Positions 51,623 to 61,077 of a stretch of 64,000 nt of DNA are shown here, in pieces. The notes beneath the pieces were generated by a model. That model worked only from the letters and a program-made list of their open reading frames with translations, had not been told where the DNA came from and ran no database searches. The position numbers and the translations under genes are program-made. Positions within the stretch are counted from its first letter, which is position 1; each line of letters begins with the position of its first letter. This DNA comes from Bacillota bacterium (lineage in GTDB: Bacteria > Bacillota > Clostridia > Acetivibrionales > DSM-1351): the NCBI GenBank assembly GCA_023400235.1, contig JAEXFI010000014.1:62001-126000 (forward strand). The letters run 5' to 3'.

Positions 51623-52832
51623 AAAGGCTCACCGCCTCTGCATACTTATTTAATGCATGTTCTTTCGTATACTTCAGCTCAAAAAGGTTTCTGACATTAA
51701 GAGCCATGTCCTGCCGCAATTCATGATTACCTGCCAAAGTGAGCAAAGTTTCGGTAAGCTTTTCATGTTCACCCGTTGTAACACTGAATCCGATACTATA
51801 TCTGGCTATGTCCCTTTTTATATCATTATCATCTCCTGAAATGAGAACAACCGGCTTACCGCATGCCAGAATACCGTAATATTTGCTGGGCATCAGTACA
51901 TTCCTGAAAGTATCATCAAATATTATCAGTGAAATATCTGCCATATTCAGGCTGCCATTTAAATCAGCTTTTTGCACATATTCCTCAAAAATCACATTTT
52001 CCAGACCTTCTCCTGTGCAAGCTTCCTTAAGCCTGGTATAATTAATACCACCTCCAACTATGTGAAACAGAATTTCCGAATTATGCCTAAGCCGTGTGAT
52101 TGAACTGAGCAAGGTATTATATTCATGTGCCACACCGAAATTACCGGAATATTGCACTATAAACTTGTTTTCCAGCCCTCTCTGTTTTTTCAGGCTTTTA
52201 TTGTCAAGCGGATATATGTCTCCAATTGCCCAGTTATTGATAATCTTTATATCAACAAATCCATACTCTCTCTGTATGTGGCTTTTCATGTCTTCGCTTA
52301 TGGTAATAATCGTATGAGCTTTTTTCATGGATATTTTCATAATCTTCTTCAGAAGTTTATATCTGAAGCTGGATGCACTAAGAAACCCACTGCTTATAAG
52401 AATGTCGGGATATAAATCCTGTATAACAAAAATAGTCCTAAGCCGATTGAAAAGGTTTGCAAAGGCAACACTGCTTATTGCTAAGGGTGGATTTGTACCT
52501 GCAATAACTCTGTCGCATTTTTTCACAAAGAATAATATGTTTAAAAACAAACTCACCTGAAATGTAAGCAGGTTCAGCAGCTTCCCTAAAAATGACGATT
52601 TAGGGAAGGTTGTGTTCCATAGTCTTTTTATATTTACTCCATTTATTACCTCCCTATTGGGAGCAGTAACTTTTTCGCCGCTATGATAAAAAGGCCTGCC
52701 GGTCAGTACAGTTACAACATAACCTTTTTTGTGAAGGTGCTCGGCAATTTCCTGGAATACCTGCCCTGTTGATGCAAGCTCAGGATAGTAATGCTGATTC
52801 ACAATATATATGGTTCCTTCTTTTCTTTTCAT
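51615..52832 (-). CDS. Glycosyltransferase family 4 protein (WbuB-like)
   Basis: GT-B fold transferase of 405 residues building the surface glycan at the membrane. N-terminal domain begins YIVNQHYYPELASTGQVFQEIAEHL, as in WbuB/WcaI-type enzymes. The C-terminal domain has YSGNFGVAHEY and the nucleotide-sugar segment LMPSKYYGILACGKPVV. A hydrophobic patch at about 90-115 is likely for membrane association. Upstream neighbour is the nucleotide-sugar dehydrogenase (24 bases). Confidence 0.88.
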   Translation of the reverse strand: MKRKEGTIYIVNQHYYPELASTGQVFQEIAEHLHKKGYVVTVLTGRPFYHSGEKVTAPNREVINGVNIKRLWNTTFPKSSFLGKLLNLLTFQVSLFLNILFFVKKCDRVIAGTNPPLAISSVAFANLFNRLRTIFVIQDLYPDILISSGFLSASSFRYKLLKKIMKISMKKAHTIITISEDMKSHIQREYGFVDIKIINNWAIGDIYPLDNKSLKKQRGLENKFIVQYSGNFGVAHEYNTLLSSITRLRHNSEILFHIVGGGINYTRLKEACTGEGLENVIFEEYVQKADLNGSLNMADISLIIFDDTFRNVLMPSKYYGILACGKPVVLISGDDNDIKRDIARYSIGFSVTTGEHEKLTETLLTLAGNHELRQDMALNVRNLFELKYTKEHALNKYAEAVSLYD

Positions 52833-52856
52833 TTTACATCCCTTTAGTACTCGAAT

Positions 52857-54134
52857 TTATAAATTCCAATAAATAAAGCCTGATTCCTCTGCCTCTTTTT
52901 TATCCTTAATGCTCTTAACGTCTATGAGTACATTTTTGCCGGAAGTGAACATTCCACACAGATTATTCAAGTCCAGTTTCCTGAATTCATCATGAGCAAC
53001 TGCAATTATAACTGCATCCAGCTCTTTGAGACCATCCATGTCAATAATTTTAACACCATATTCCTTTTGGGCTTCCGATTTATCCACAATGGGATCCGCC
53101 ACCAGGATTTGTACTCCATATTCCCTGAGATAGTGGACTATATCCATCACCTTGGAATTTCTTACATCAGGGCAATTTTCCTTAAAGGTTATGCCCAATA
53201 TTGCAACTCTGGCATTCTTAACCTTTTTATCTGCTTCTATCAGCTTTTTTATAGTTGCTTGTCCAATAAACTGGCCCATATCATCATTTATTTTCCTGCC
53301 CGACGTTATTATCTGTGAATGATAGCCCAACTGCTCAGCCTTGTAAACGAAATAATACGGATCAACCCCTATGCAATGTCCTCCTACAAGACCTGGTCTG
53401 AAGCCCAATGCATTCCATTTCGTGTTCATGGCTTCAATGACTTCATTGGTATCAATACCCATCCTGTCAAATACCATTGCAAGCTCATTCATAAAAGCAA
53501 TGTTTATGTCTCTTTGGGAGTTTTCCACAACCTTTGCCGCCTCAGCCACTTTTATGCTTCCGGCACGATAAACGCCTGCCTCAATAATCATCTCATAAAC
53601 CTTTGCTATAGTGTTTAAGGACTCTTCGTCCATGCCAGATACAATCTTTTTAATTGTCTTTAAAGTGTGAACCTTATCCGAAGGATTGATTCTTTCAGGA
53701 GAATAACCAATTTTAAAATCAACTCCACAAACAAGTGAGGATTGCTTTTCCAGAATTGGAACACAAATATCTTCAGTAACCCCAGGGTACACTGTGGATT
53801 CATACACTACATAAGCACCTTTTTGCAAGTGCCTCCCTACTATTTCACTGGCACTGATTACAGGAGACAAATCCGGTGTTTTATCCATAGCTATGGGAGT
53901 AGGGACTGCAACTATAATAAAGTCTGCCTCATCAAGCCTGTCTTCATCAGAGGTAAACTGGCATTTAGTTTTACTGATTATTTCAGAGCCTACCTCATTG
54001 GTAACATCAATTCCATTTAAATAGCTTTGTATCTTATCTGAATTTACATCAAAACCAATAACCTCTGTTTTCTCTGCAAAGGCGACTGCCAAAGGCATTC
54101 CAACATATCCCAGACCTACAACGGCAATTTTCAT
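52857..54134 (-). CDS. Nucleotide-sugar dehydrogenase (TviB/WbpO-like)
   Basis: Oxidises a UDP-sugar C6 alcohol to the uronic acid with NAD, 425 residues. The N-terminal Rossmann segment is KIAVVGLGYVGMPLAVAFA. The catalytic Cys is in GLVGGHCIGVDPYYFVYKA (about residue 268), which is the UDP-GalNAc/UDP-ManNAc dehydrogenase pattern, not the UDP-glucose one. The C-terminal segment ITFKENCPDVRNSKVMD is typical. So a GalNAcA-type acid is the likely product. A 107-base gap with a long hairpin lies upstream. Confidence 0.93.
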   Translation of the reverse strand: MKIAVVGLGYVGMPLAVAFAEKTEVIGFDVNSDKIQSYLNGIDVTNEVGSEIISKTKCQFTSDEDRLDEADFIIVAVPTPIAMDKTPDLSPVISASEIVGRHLQKGAYVVYESTVYPGVTEDICVPILEKQSSLVCGVDFKIGYSPERINPSDKVHTLKTIKKIVSGMDEESLNTIAKVYEMIIEAGVYRAGSIKVAEAAKVVENSQRDINIAFMNELAMVFDRMGIDTNEVIEAMNTKWNALGFRPGLVGGHCIGVDPYYFVYKAEQLGYHSQIITSGRKINDDMGQFIGQATIKKLIEADKKVKNARVAILGITFKENCPDVRNSKVMDIVHYLREYGVQILVADPIVDKSEAQKEYGVKIIDMDGLKELDAVIIAVAHDEFRKLDLNNLCGMFTSGKNVLIDVKSIKDKKEAEESGFIYWNL

Positions 54135-54149
54135 TTTCTATCTCCTCAT

Positions 54150-54247
54150 AAATGATTTTTTAGCTTTACCGCTTCAGCCCGGTTTGGGTCAGCTTTGCAT
54201 AACAGCTCTTAATCACTGCTTTTCTACAAGCCAGCTAAAAATCATTT
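54150..54247. repeat. Inverted repeat between two cluster genes
   Basis: AAATGATTTTTTAGCT (54150-54165) and AGCTAAAAATCATTT (54233-54247) form a 15-bp stem (one bulge) around 67 bases, spanning the gap and the stop codon of the upstream glycosyltransferase. Confidence 0.6.
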
Positions 54248-55447
54248 AATATATCTTAATTTTTTATAATCAAAATCAGTATACTCATTTGTCATAAAAG
54301 TTCTATGAGACAATTTAGGTGATAAATCCTTCATATAATCCATGCATTCCTGTGCTATATTATTATATGATAAAATTTTTAATAAGTCTTTTGAATTTTG
54401 TCTGAATGCTTTCACAACTTCTCTGTTCCTAATCATATAACCCAGCTTGTCCTGTATTTCCCTGACTGAGCCTTCATATAAAAACATTCCGCTGTTGCTG
54501 ACCAGATGGCTGGTATTCCCGTTGTACCTGAGGATAAGCGGCAGTCCGGCGGCAACAGCATCTTCTATTAATGTAGTGTGAAGTTTATGCCAAATTCCCA
54601 AATCACTATATTTCAGCAGTGCCAGCGTGTCCGTCCTATCCATCCAGCCTATGTACTTTATCCGGGCATCTTTTTCAATAAGGCGTTGTACTTTTGGGTC
54701 TGATATTCTGCCAAATAAGACCAGACAGATATCCTGTGCTTTAATTCGGGAAAAGGCTTCAAGTATTTTTCCAACTTCTTTTTCAGGAGTTATTTTTCCT
54801 CCGTGGGTAATGATAAACTTTTTGCTGTCAATGCTATATTTCTTAAAAAAATCTTCTCTTGATATACTTATCTGGGCTTGCTCTGTATCGCAGCCAATTG
54901 GAAGCAATCTTATCTTTTCTTTACAGACTCCCAACTCTTCTTCCAGGAACAAACATCTGTTTGGAGATGCACCAAAATATACGTCTATCCCTTTGTCATA
55001 CTTTTTTATATAATTACGCCAGAAAAAGTTATAGTAAAACATCCTCCATAGCAGATTTTTTCCCGAATTATTTAAATCACCGTGGTTATCCACTGCAATA
55101 AAAGTATTTGGATGATTCTGCTTATATTTAGCAATGTCCTTTATAGACGGTACAGTGGCCGAATAATGATAAATATACTCAGGCTCTTCTTTCTCAATAT
55201 GCTCCAATAAGTTCTTGAAAAGGACAAACCGTCCTTTAAACTCGCTAATTATAGGTAATCTAATTATCTTTACTCCATTTTCCAAACTCTCTCCAATATT
55301 ATTAATCCTGTTTAATGCAAAAGTATCTGAATAATTGGAACAAATTATCACTACATCATGTCCAAGTCTGGATTGATAGTATGGGAGAATATTTTCCTGA
55401 TATCCCATGTTACTGCTAAAATATTGTGAAATGTGTAATATTTTCAT
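54242..55447 (-). CDS. Glycosyltransferase family 4 protein
   Basis: GT-B transferase of 401 residues, start KILHISQYF. The C-terminal Rossmann domain has THGGKITPEKEVGKILEAF and the acceptor/donor segment LIEDAVAAGLPLILR, with the E-x7-E pattern reduced to a variant form. Donor and acceptor are unknown. It follows rmlB after 21 bases and precedes the dehydrogenase. Confidence 0.83.
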   Translation of the reverse strand: MKILHISQYFSSNMGYQENILPYYQSRLGHDVVIICSNYSDTFALNRINNIGESLENGVKIIRLPIISEFKGRFVLFKNLLEHIEKEEPEYIYHYSATVPSIKDIAKYKQNHPNTFIAVDNHGDLNNSGKNLLWRMFYYNFFWRNYIKKYDKGIDVYFGASPNRCLFLEEELGVCKEKIRLLPIGCDTEQAQISISREDFFKKYSIDSKKFIITHGGKITPEKEVGKILEAFSRIKAQDICLVLFGRISDPKVQRLIEKDARIKYIGWMDRTDTLALLKYSDLGIWHKLHTTLIEDAVAAGLPLILRYNGNTSHLVSNSGMFLYEGSVREIQDKLGYMIRNREVVKAFRQNSKDLLKILSYNNIAQECMDYMKDLSPKLSHRTFMTNEYTDFDYKKLRYIK

Positions 55448-55468
55448 AAACAGTTCCTTTGATACTTT

Positions 55469-56515
55469 CTATTTACCATACATTTTATCATAATATTCTG
55501 TGTAATTCCCATCTATTATCTCTTTAAGCCACTGTGAATTGTCAATATACCAATTAATCGTCTTTTCTATACCAACTTCAAAAGTATACCTTGGAAACCA
55601 ACCCAACTCTGTGGATATTTTAGAATTATCTATAGAATATCTCCGATCATGCCCAAGTCTATCTTCCACATACCGGATTAAACTTTTCGCTTTTTCCAAT
55701 TTTTTGAGTATAAGCTCAATAATCTCTAAATTAGTTTTTTCATTATTCCCCCCGATATTATATATTTCTCCCGGGGTTCCTTTATGCAGCACTGCGTCAA
55801 TGGCACTGCAGTGGTCTTCCACAAACAACCAGTCTCTTATTTGCAATCCATCTCCATAAACCGGCAGCGGCCTGCTATTAATACAGTTGTTAATCATTAA
55901 AGGTATCAACTTTTCTGGAAATTGATTAGGCCCATAATTATTTGAACAGCGTGTAATATTTATTGGCATCCCAAAAGTTTTATAGTATGACATAGCCAAC
56001 ATATCCGCGGACGCTTTTGATGCTGAATATGGACTATTTGGGGCTAGTGGAGTCGTTTCACAAAACTTGCCTTCCTTCCCCAAAGAACCATATACTTCGT
56101 CGGTTGATATCTGAATATATCGAGTACCATCTTTATATTCAGTACTATATTTATTATTATCAATTTTCCAAAACGCTTTTGCTGTATCTAACAGTATTTG
56201 TGTTCCCAATACATTTGTTGAAACAAATATGCCAGGGTCTTCTATGCTCCTGTCAACGTGTGACTCTGCCGCAAGATGTATAACTGTATCAATATTATAT
56301 TTTTGAAAAATATCTGCCAATAATGCTCTGTCTTTAATATCTCCTTTTACAAATGTATAGCAGCGGTTATTTTCAATATCTGCAAGATTTGATAAATTAC
56401 CTGAGTAGGTTAATAAGTCTAGGTTAATGATGTTATAATAATGATGCTTTAAGAACCACTTTACAAGGTTAGCTCCAATAAAACCTGCACCGCCGGTAAT
56501 TAAAATATTCTTCAT
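55469..56515 (-). CDS. rfbB: dTDP-glucose 4,6-dehydratase
   Basis: Converts dTDP-glucose to dTDP-4-keto-6-deoxyglucose; 348 residues. The NAD motif TGGAGFIGANLV and active site STDEVYGSLG (Thr, Asp, Glu) and YSASKASADML (Tyr-x3-Lys) are intact, with NRCSNNYGPNQFPEKLIPLMI-type family sequence. The ATG follows the rfbA stop directly; the ribosome site is inside the end of rfbA. Its product feeds FdtA and FdtB. Confidence 0.95.
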   Translation of the reverse strand: MKNILITGGAGFIGANLVKWFLKHHYYNIINLDLLTYSGNLSNLADIENNRCYTFVKGDIKDRALLADIFQKYNIDTVIHLAAESHVDRSIEDPGIFVSTNVLGTQILLDTAKAFWKIDNNKYSTEYKDGTRYIQISTDEVYGSLGKEGKFCETTPLAPNSPYSASKASADMLAMSYYKTFGMPINITRCSNNYGPNQFPEKLIPLMINNCINSRPLPVYGDGLQIRDWLFVEDHCSAIDAVLHKGTPGEIYNIGGNNEKTNLEIIELILKKLEKAKSLIRYVEDRLGHDRRYSIDNSKISTELGWFPRYTFEVGIEKTINWYIDNSQWLKEIIDGNYTEYYDKMYGK

Positions 56516-57385
56516 CTATACTTCCTCCGCAATTCTTCTAAGATAGGCACCATATTCAGTCTTTGATAATTCTCCAGCCAGATAAAGCAATTGCGGCTTA
56601 TCTATGTACCCCATCCTATATGCGATTTCCTCTATACAAGCTATATAAAGCCCTTGTCTTTTTTGAATCACTTGTACATATGTGGATGCTTCCAGCATGC
56701 TGCTGTGTGTTCCGGTATCCAGCCATGCTAATCCACGTCCTAACACTTCCATCTTTAGCTTGCCTTTTTCCAGATATACCTGATTAACGGCAGTTATTTC
56801 CAGTTCTCCGCGAGCAGAGGGTTTGATATTCTTTGCAATTTCTATAACCTCATTATCATAAAAATACAAGCCTGGAACAGCATAGTTTGATTTTGGTGCC
56901 TCCGGCTTTTCCTCAATGGAAATAACATTATTATTGCTATCAATTTCTGCCACACCATACTCCTGGGGATTGATAACATAATAACCAAATATCATAGCCC
57001 CATCTTTGACCCTTACAGCGGTATCCAATGAATCACGAAAGCCCTGTCCATAAAAGATGTTATCTCCAAGGATCAGGCATACATTATCACTGCCTATGAA
57101 TTCTTCACCTAAAATGAATGCTTCTGCTATGCCGTGAGGTTTTTCCTGAATCATATATTCTATTTTCAAGCCCAGCCATTTTCCATCTGCAAAAAGGCTT
57201 TTAAAACTATCAATATATTCAGGGTTGGATATAATCAATATCTCCCGGATTCCTGCATACATCAGTACTGATATCGGGTAATAAAGCATAGGCTTGTCAT
57301 ATATGGGCAAAAGCTGCTTTGAAACAGCTTTTGTTATTGGATATAATCTGGTTCCGGAACCTCCGGCAAGAATAATTCCTTTCAT
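56516..57385 (-). CDS. rfbA: Glucose-1-phosphate thymidylyltransferase
   Basis: Makes dTDP-glucose from dTTP and glucose-1-phosphate; 289 residues. ATG 57385 is chosen (GAGG, 7-base spacer), overlapping the fdtA stop as ATGA. Motifs: [22 protein letters not shown], with the catalytic Arg, [10 protein letters not shown], and the C-terminal [14 protein letters not shown]. Length is standard. Confidence 0.95.
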   Translation of the reverse strand: MKGIILAGGSGTRLYPITKAVSKQLLPIYDKPMLYYPISVLMYAGIREILIISNPEYIDSFKSLFADGKWLGLKIEYMIQEKPHGIAEAFILGEEFIGSDNVCLILGDNIFYGQGFRDSLDTAVRVKDGAMIFGYYVINPQEYGVAEIDSNNNVISIEEKPEAPKSNYAVPGLYFYDNEVIEIAKNIKPSARGELEITAVNQVYLEKGKLKMEVLGRGLAWLDTGTHSSMLEASTYVQVIQKRQGLYIACIEEIAYRMGYIDKPQLLYLAGELSKTEYGAYLRRIAEEV

Positions 57386-57777
57386 TGGCATACCTCTTTC
57401 AAAAAAGTTTGATAATCTGTAATGTATTCATTTTTATCGTAGACACAATCAGAAAGTACTATCAGTACACAATCCTCAGAAAAGTTATACATGGTTTTCC
57501 AGGTCATCTTTTCAGTAATTAATGCTTTGTTGGGGTAATCCAGGTAATACTTGCTTTTTACCCTGCCATCATCAACCTCAACCTCACAGCTACCGGCAAC
57601 ACAAATCATGCAAAATCTTGAGTTTCTATTTGCATGGTTCCCCCTTACAGTCTCCTCTGTAAGTCCATAAATATAAAAAATCCTGGCGATGGAAAACGGT
57701 ATTTCTTTCTGTGCGGTAATTACAGAAAGCAGGCCATTTTCATCACCCAATTTACTTAGCTCAATAATATGTGCCAT
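57382..57777 (-). CDS. fdtA: dTDP-sugar 3,4-ketoisomerase (FdtA/QdtA family)
   Basis: Cupin-fold isomerase of 131 residues that moves the keto group of dTDP-4-keto-6-deoxyglucose to C3. Family segments: the N-terminal [23 protein letters not shown], then RIFYIYG, RGNHANR with the catalytic His and its partner, and LVI-type beta strands. FdtA and QdtA differ in the stereochemistry at C4 and cannot be told apart by eye. It lies between the aminotransferase gene (20 bases upstream) and rfbA (4-base overlap). Confidence 0.88.
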   Translation of the reverse strand: MAHIIELSKLGDENGLLSVITAQKEIPFSIARIFYIYGLTEETVRGNHANRNSRFCMICVAGSCEVEVDDGRVKSKYYLDYPNKALITEKMTWKTMYNFSEDCVLIVLSDCVYDKNEYITDYQTFLKEVCQ

Positions 57778-57797
57778 TTCCTTTCTCCTCTACTGAA

Positions 57798-58892
57798 TCA
57801 TATTGAATAATTATTTACAACTTCTATAACTGTCCTAATCTCAGCATCAGTCATATTGTTAATAACAGGTAAAGAGACAACGGTTTTTGAATATTCTTCA
57901 GCAATAGGGAAATCTCCCTCTTTATGCTCCAGATACTTATATGCTTCAGACAGGTGTACCGGTACGGGATAATGTATTTCTGTCATAACACCATTTTCTT
58001 TCAGATAATTTCTGAAACTATCTCGTTCTATAGTTCGTACAACAAATAAATGCCAAACTGGCTCAACCCTTTCAGCAACCTTTGGGAGCACTACAGAAGG
58101 ATTTCTTATTCCAGCCAGATAATGTCCTGCAATGCTTTTCCTATGAGCCGTAAGCTCTTCTATATGGGCTAATTTTACTCTGAGCATTCCTGCCTGTATT
58201 TCATCCAGTCTGGAATTGTAGCCCACATATTCATGATGATATTTTTTATTGCTTCCATAATTTCTTAATACCATTACTTTATCAATGATATTTTTATCCT
58301 TGGAAACTACCGCACCGCCATCTCCAAAACATCCAAGATTTTTAGTAGGAAAAAAGCTAAAAAAGCCCATGTCTCCCATCAAGCCTGTATTTATTCCATC
58401 AAATTTTGAAAAGTGTGACTGGGCACAATCTTCTAAAAGATAAATTCCATTTTCCCGGCATATTTTTGTAATCATATCCATTCTGGAGGATTGTCCGTAC
58501 AAATGAGTTACCAACACCGCCTTGGTTTTGGATGAAATTTTTTCCTGAATTTTTTCAGGGTCTATATTAAAGTATTGATCCGGTTCGACAAATACGGGGG
58601 TAGCTTCATTCATTGTGATTCCCATTACTGTGGCTATGTACGCGTTTGATTGTACTATAACTTCATCTCCTTTACCAATTCCCAAGGATCTGATTCCCAG
58701 TACGATAGCATTTAATCCGTTATCTACTCCCGCACAATATCCTCCGCCGAGTTTTTCACAAAACTCATATTCGAATTCTGAAACTTCCCGCCCCAAAATA
58801 TACCATCCACTATCCAGTACACTCAGTGCCTTTTTATTATATTCTTCCTTGTAGAGCTCATAGCCTCTTTTCAACTCATTAAAAGGTATCAT
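57798..58892 (-). CDS. DegT/DnrJ-family aminotransferase (FdtB/QdtB-like)
   Basis: PLP-dependent sugar aminotransferase of 364 residues. With FdtA it would make dTDP-3-amino-3,6-dideoxyhexose. PLP Lys is in FFPTKNLGCFGDGG (about residue 184). LEDCAQSHF carries the Asp that binds the pyridine nitrogen, and the substrate loop NYGSNKKYHHEYVGYNSRLDE has the FdtB-like Tyr and Arg. The expected N-acetyltransferase (FdtC) is not seen in the window. Confidence 0.92.
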   Translation of the reverse strand: MIPFNELKRGYELYKEEYNKKALSVLDSGWYILGREVSEFEYEFCEKLGGGYCAGVDNGLNAIVLGIRSLGIGKGDEVIVQSNAYIATVMGITMNEATPVFVEPDQYFNIDPEKIQEKISSKTKAVLVTHLYGQSSRMDMITKICRENGIYLLEDCAQSHFSKFDGINTGLMGDMGFFSFFPTKNLGCFGDGGAVVSKDKNIIDKVMVLRNYGSNKKYHHEYVGYNSRLDEIQAGMLRVKLAHIEELTAHRKSIAGHYLAGIRNPSVVLPKVAERVEPVWHLFVVRTIERDSFRNYLKENGVMTEIHYPVPVHLSEAYKYLEHKEGDFPIAEEYSKTVVSLPVINNMTDAEIRTVIEVVNNYSI

Positions 58893-58903
58893 CGCATATC
58901 CTC

Positions 58904-59899
58904 CTACAGCCGATCCAGACTAATAATATCAGAAATCGCTCTTATCTTAAACTTCATTATATATTTTTGAACAAAGGCAACTACAGGATTTGTTGAACAA
59001 ATCTTCTTTAAGGTAAATTCCATTGCATAGTTTTCATAAAGCTCTTTTCTAATATTATTAATCATAACCAAATATCTATGGTAAATTTCCTTTTTTAAAC
59101 TGATATCCGACTTACCAACATTAATATTAACCAGATTATCAGAAATAAACTTAATGTTTTGAAAGTGGTAGCAAATCAGCTCATAGCTTAACCTGCTTGA
59201 TTTATGGACAAATTGTACTTTTTTTTCTTCCGCGCATAACAAATGGCATTGCTTAATATTCCAGGGAGCTAAACCCACACCCCAATGGTCAATCTCACAT
59301 ACTCTGTCAAATTTCTCTGTCCAGCCGTCAAGATATTTCTGGTCACCTAACCTGCCGTCACTCTTTTTGTAGAAGCACCATTCCAAACACTTCTCTTTCC
59401 ACCAGGTCAAAGCACTTCTTCCATACTCATCATTTTTAAAGGTATTAAATTCTACACAATACCTTCCATACAACTGTTCCAATTTTGATTCCTGCTTCGT
59501 AAATCTATGTGGTGTAATTAAAATTGAGGCCTTTTGCTCTATCATTTTATCGAAAACAGGTTTGACCGATGAAAAAAACAGCATGTCCGCGTCAATATAT
59601 GTACACATGTTTACATGGAAATTATCAAGTACATATTCTATGGAAATAGGGGTGCAAGTCCAACAGTACTCTGCTCTTGTACGCTCTTCCTTTATTTTCA
59701 GCATATCCGAAGTCTCAAATAGCCCTAGGCCTATTATGGTCGCATGCTGCAAATTCATTTTTGTTAATACTTCATAGCATTTATCATCAAACGCAAAGAT
59801 ATATAGATGAATTTCATCAGGTAAAGCCTCCAGGGACCGATATAAAGCTAAGCCCTTATCCAAATATCCCGAATCAAATAATGTGCAAAAATTATACAT
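58904..59899 (-). CDS. Putative nucleotide-diphospho-sugar glycosyltransferase (copy 1)
   Basis: 331 residues, probably GT-A fold. A metal-binding DxD lies in TYIDADMLFF (about residue 107). Other landmarks are TRAEYCWTCTPISIEYVLDNF, RLGDQKYLDGW and GVGLAPWNIKQ. All of these recur in the gene at 62021-62977, so the two are paralogues from a shared ancestor. I do not recognise a CAZy family with confidence. ATG 59899 has AGGAAT upstream. Its start lies 23 bases after the small gene's stop. Confidence 0.75.
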   Translation of the reverse strand: MYNFCTLFDSGYLDKGLALYRSLEALPDEIHLYIFAFDDKCYEVLTKMNLQHATIIGLGLFETSDMLKIKEERTRAEYCWTCTPISIEYVLDNFHVNMCTYIDADMLFFSSVKPVFDKMIEQKASILITPHRFTKQESKLEQLYGRYCVEFNTFKNDEYGRSALTWWKEKCLEWCFYKKSDGRLGDQKYLDGWTEKFDRVCEIDHWGVGLAPWNIKQCHLLCAEEKKVQFVHKSSRLSYELICYHFQNIKFISDNLVNINVGKSDISLKKEIYHRYLVMINNIRKELYENYAMEFTLKKICSTNPVVAFVQKYIMKFKIRAISDIISLDRL

Positions 59900-59922
59900 T
59901 GTTATTCCTTCTCTGTATTTTA

Positions 59923-60219
59923 TTATCGCTTCATTTCGGCATGTATCTCATACATATCTATTAATTTTCCCCTTATTGTCATGTACCCGTCCTCTTTTTT
60001 TACTGTACAGTTATACTTTTCCTGCAATGTGTCCAATAACAGCTTCATAGGTAAAAATATTATTTGATAAAAGATATATTTATCATCATCTAAATCAATG
60101 AGCTCGATCTCTTCATAGTTAGTTCCGCATTCTTTGGCAGCGGCCTCATATGTATCATGTTTACCCTTGCAGTGAGGTGAAACATGCTGCCTATATTTAT
60201 GTTTAATAAATTTTAACAT
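59923..60219 (-). CDS. Small hypothetical protein in the polysaccharide cluster, 98 residues
   Basis: Not recognised. ATG 60219 has GGAGA 4 bases upstream. The N-terminus is basic with His/Cys (KHKYRQHVSPHCKGKHD). The middle is hydrophobic-aromatic and the C-terminus ends in a Lys/Glu helix. Codon use and position between glycosyltransferase genes on the same strand support it being real. No role is evident. Confidence 0.55.
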   Translation of the reverse strand: MLKFIKHKYRQHVSPHCKGKHDTYEAAAKECGTNYEEIELIDLDDDKYIFYQIIFLPMKLLLDTLQEKYNCTVKKEDGYMTIRGKLIDMYEIHAEMKR

Positions 60220-60249
60220 GTTGTCTCCTAACAAATTAAGTCAAAAATC

Positions 60250-61077
60250 TTATCTGTTTTTAAAGCTTTTCATGGTTTTGATAAATCCCGTATATATGAC
60301 TCTGATAATGTACTTTCTTGGACATGATAATAAAATAAACATCGTCCAGTAAAATGGATTTAATGCTGACCTTTTTGAGAATATCTTTTTTAAATATTTA
60401 ATTTTGGACTTCTCATCAATTGCGTGAAATCCGGTTGTATCAATATCCATATATAAGACCAGGCTTTTATCAGTTGTCAGCAAAAAACCTTTCTTATATG
60501 CTCTCATAGTATACTCATAATCAGATCCATAGTGAGGAAGAAGTACCGGGTGAAATTTACCTATTGAAAATAAATCTTTTACTCTTAAAAATAATCCCCT
60601 TGTAGACAAGCAGTTTATCATTGAAGTATCTTCAACAGGTTTAAATTCCAAGTTCAGCCAGTCAACATGAACTCCCGCATCTACAAACTCCTCCGTATTT
60701 TTATCATAGCTCTGGGCCAATAATAATGTTCTCTGCTTATTCTTAATTATAGAAATACCCGTTTCTATAAAGTCTGGTAAAAAGGTTGTATCATCATTAA
60801 TTATCAGTACATAATCTTCTTCAGAAATCTGTTTATTTTTCTTAAGCCAATCATACCCCTGCTGGAGCGAGCCTCCCCACCACCAACTACCATTACCCCT
60901 GATAACAATAGCATCCGGGATATATGACAGCACCATATCAGCAGTTCCGTCTGTTGAGCCATCATCAATTAAAATCAATTGAAAGTAAGTATATGTCTGA
61001 ACTTTTAAACACTGTATAAAAGCTTCAGTAATTTTTTTTCTATTATGAACAGGCAATAAAATGTATATCTTATTCAT
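60250..61077 (-). CDS. Glycosyltransferase family 2 protein
   Basis: GT-A transferase of 275 residues of the rhamnosyltransferase-like group. Motifs: YILLPVHNRKKITEAF at the start, LILIDDGSTDGT (metal/nucleotide), NDDTTFLPDF, and RGNGSWWWGGSLQQGY, which is a family hallmark. A short hydrophobic C-terminal stretch suggests membrane contact. Overlaps the methyltransferase gene by 4 bases. Confidence 0.88.
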   Translation of the reverse strand: MNKIYILLPVHNRKKITEAFIQCLKVQTYTYFQLILIDDGSTDGTADMVLSYIPDAIVIRGNGSWWWGGSLQQGYDWLKKNKQISEEDYVLIINDDTTFLPDFIETGISIIKNKQRTLLLAQSYDKNTEEFVDAGVHVDWLNLEFKPVEDTSMINCLSTRGLFLRVKDLFSIGKFHPVLLPHYGSDYEYTMRAYKKGFLLTTDKSLVLYMDIDTTGFHAIDEKSKIKYLKKIFSKRSALNPFYWTMFILLSCPRKYIIRVIYTGFIKTMKSFKNR

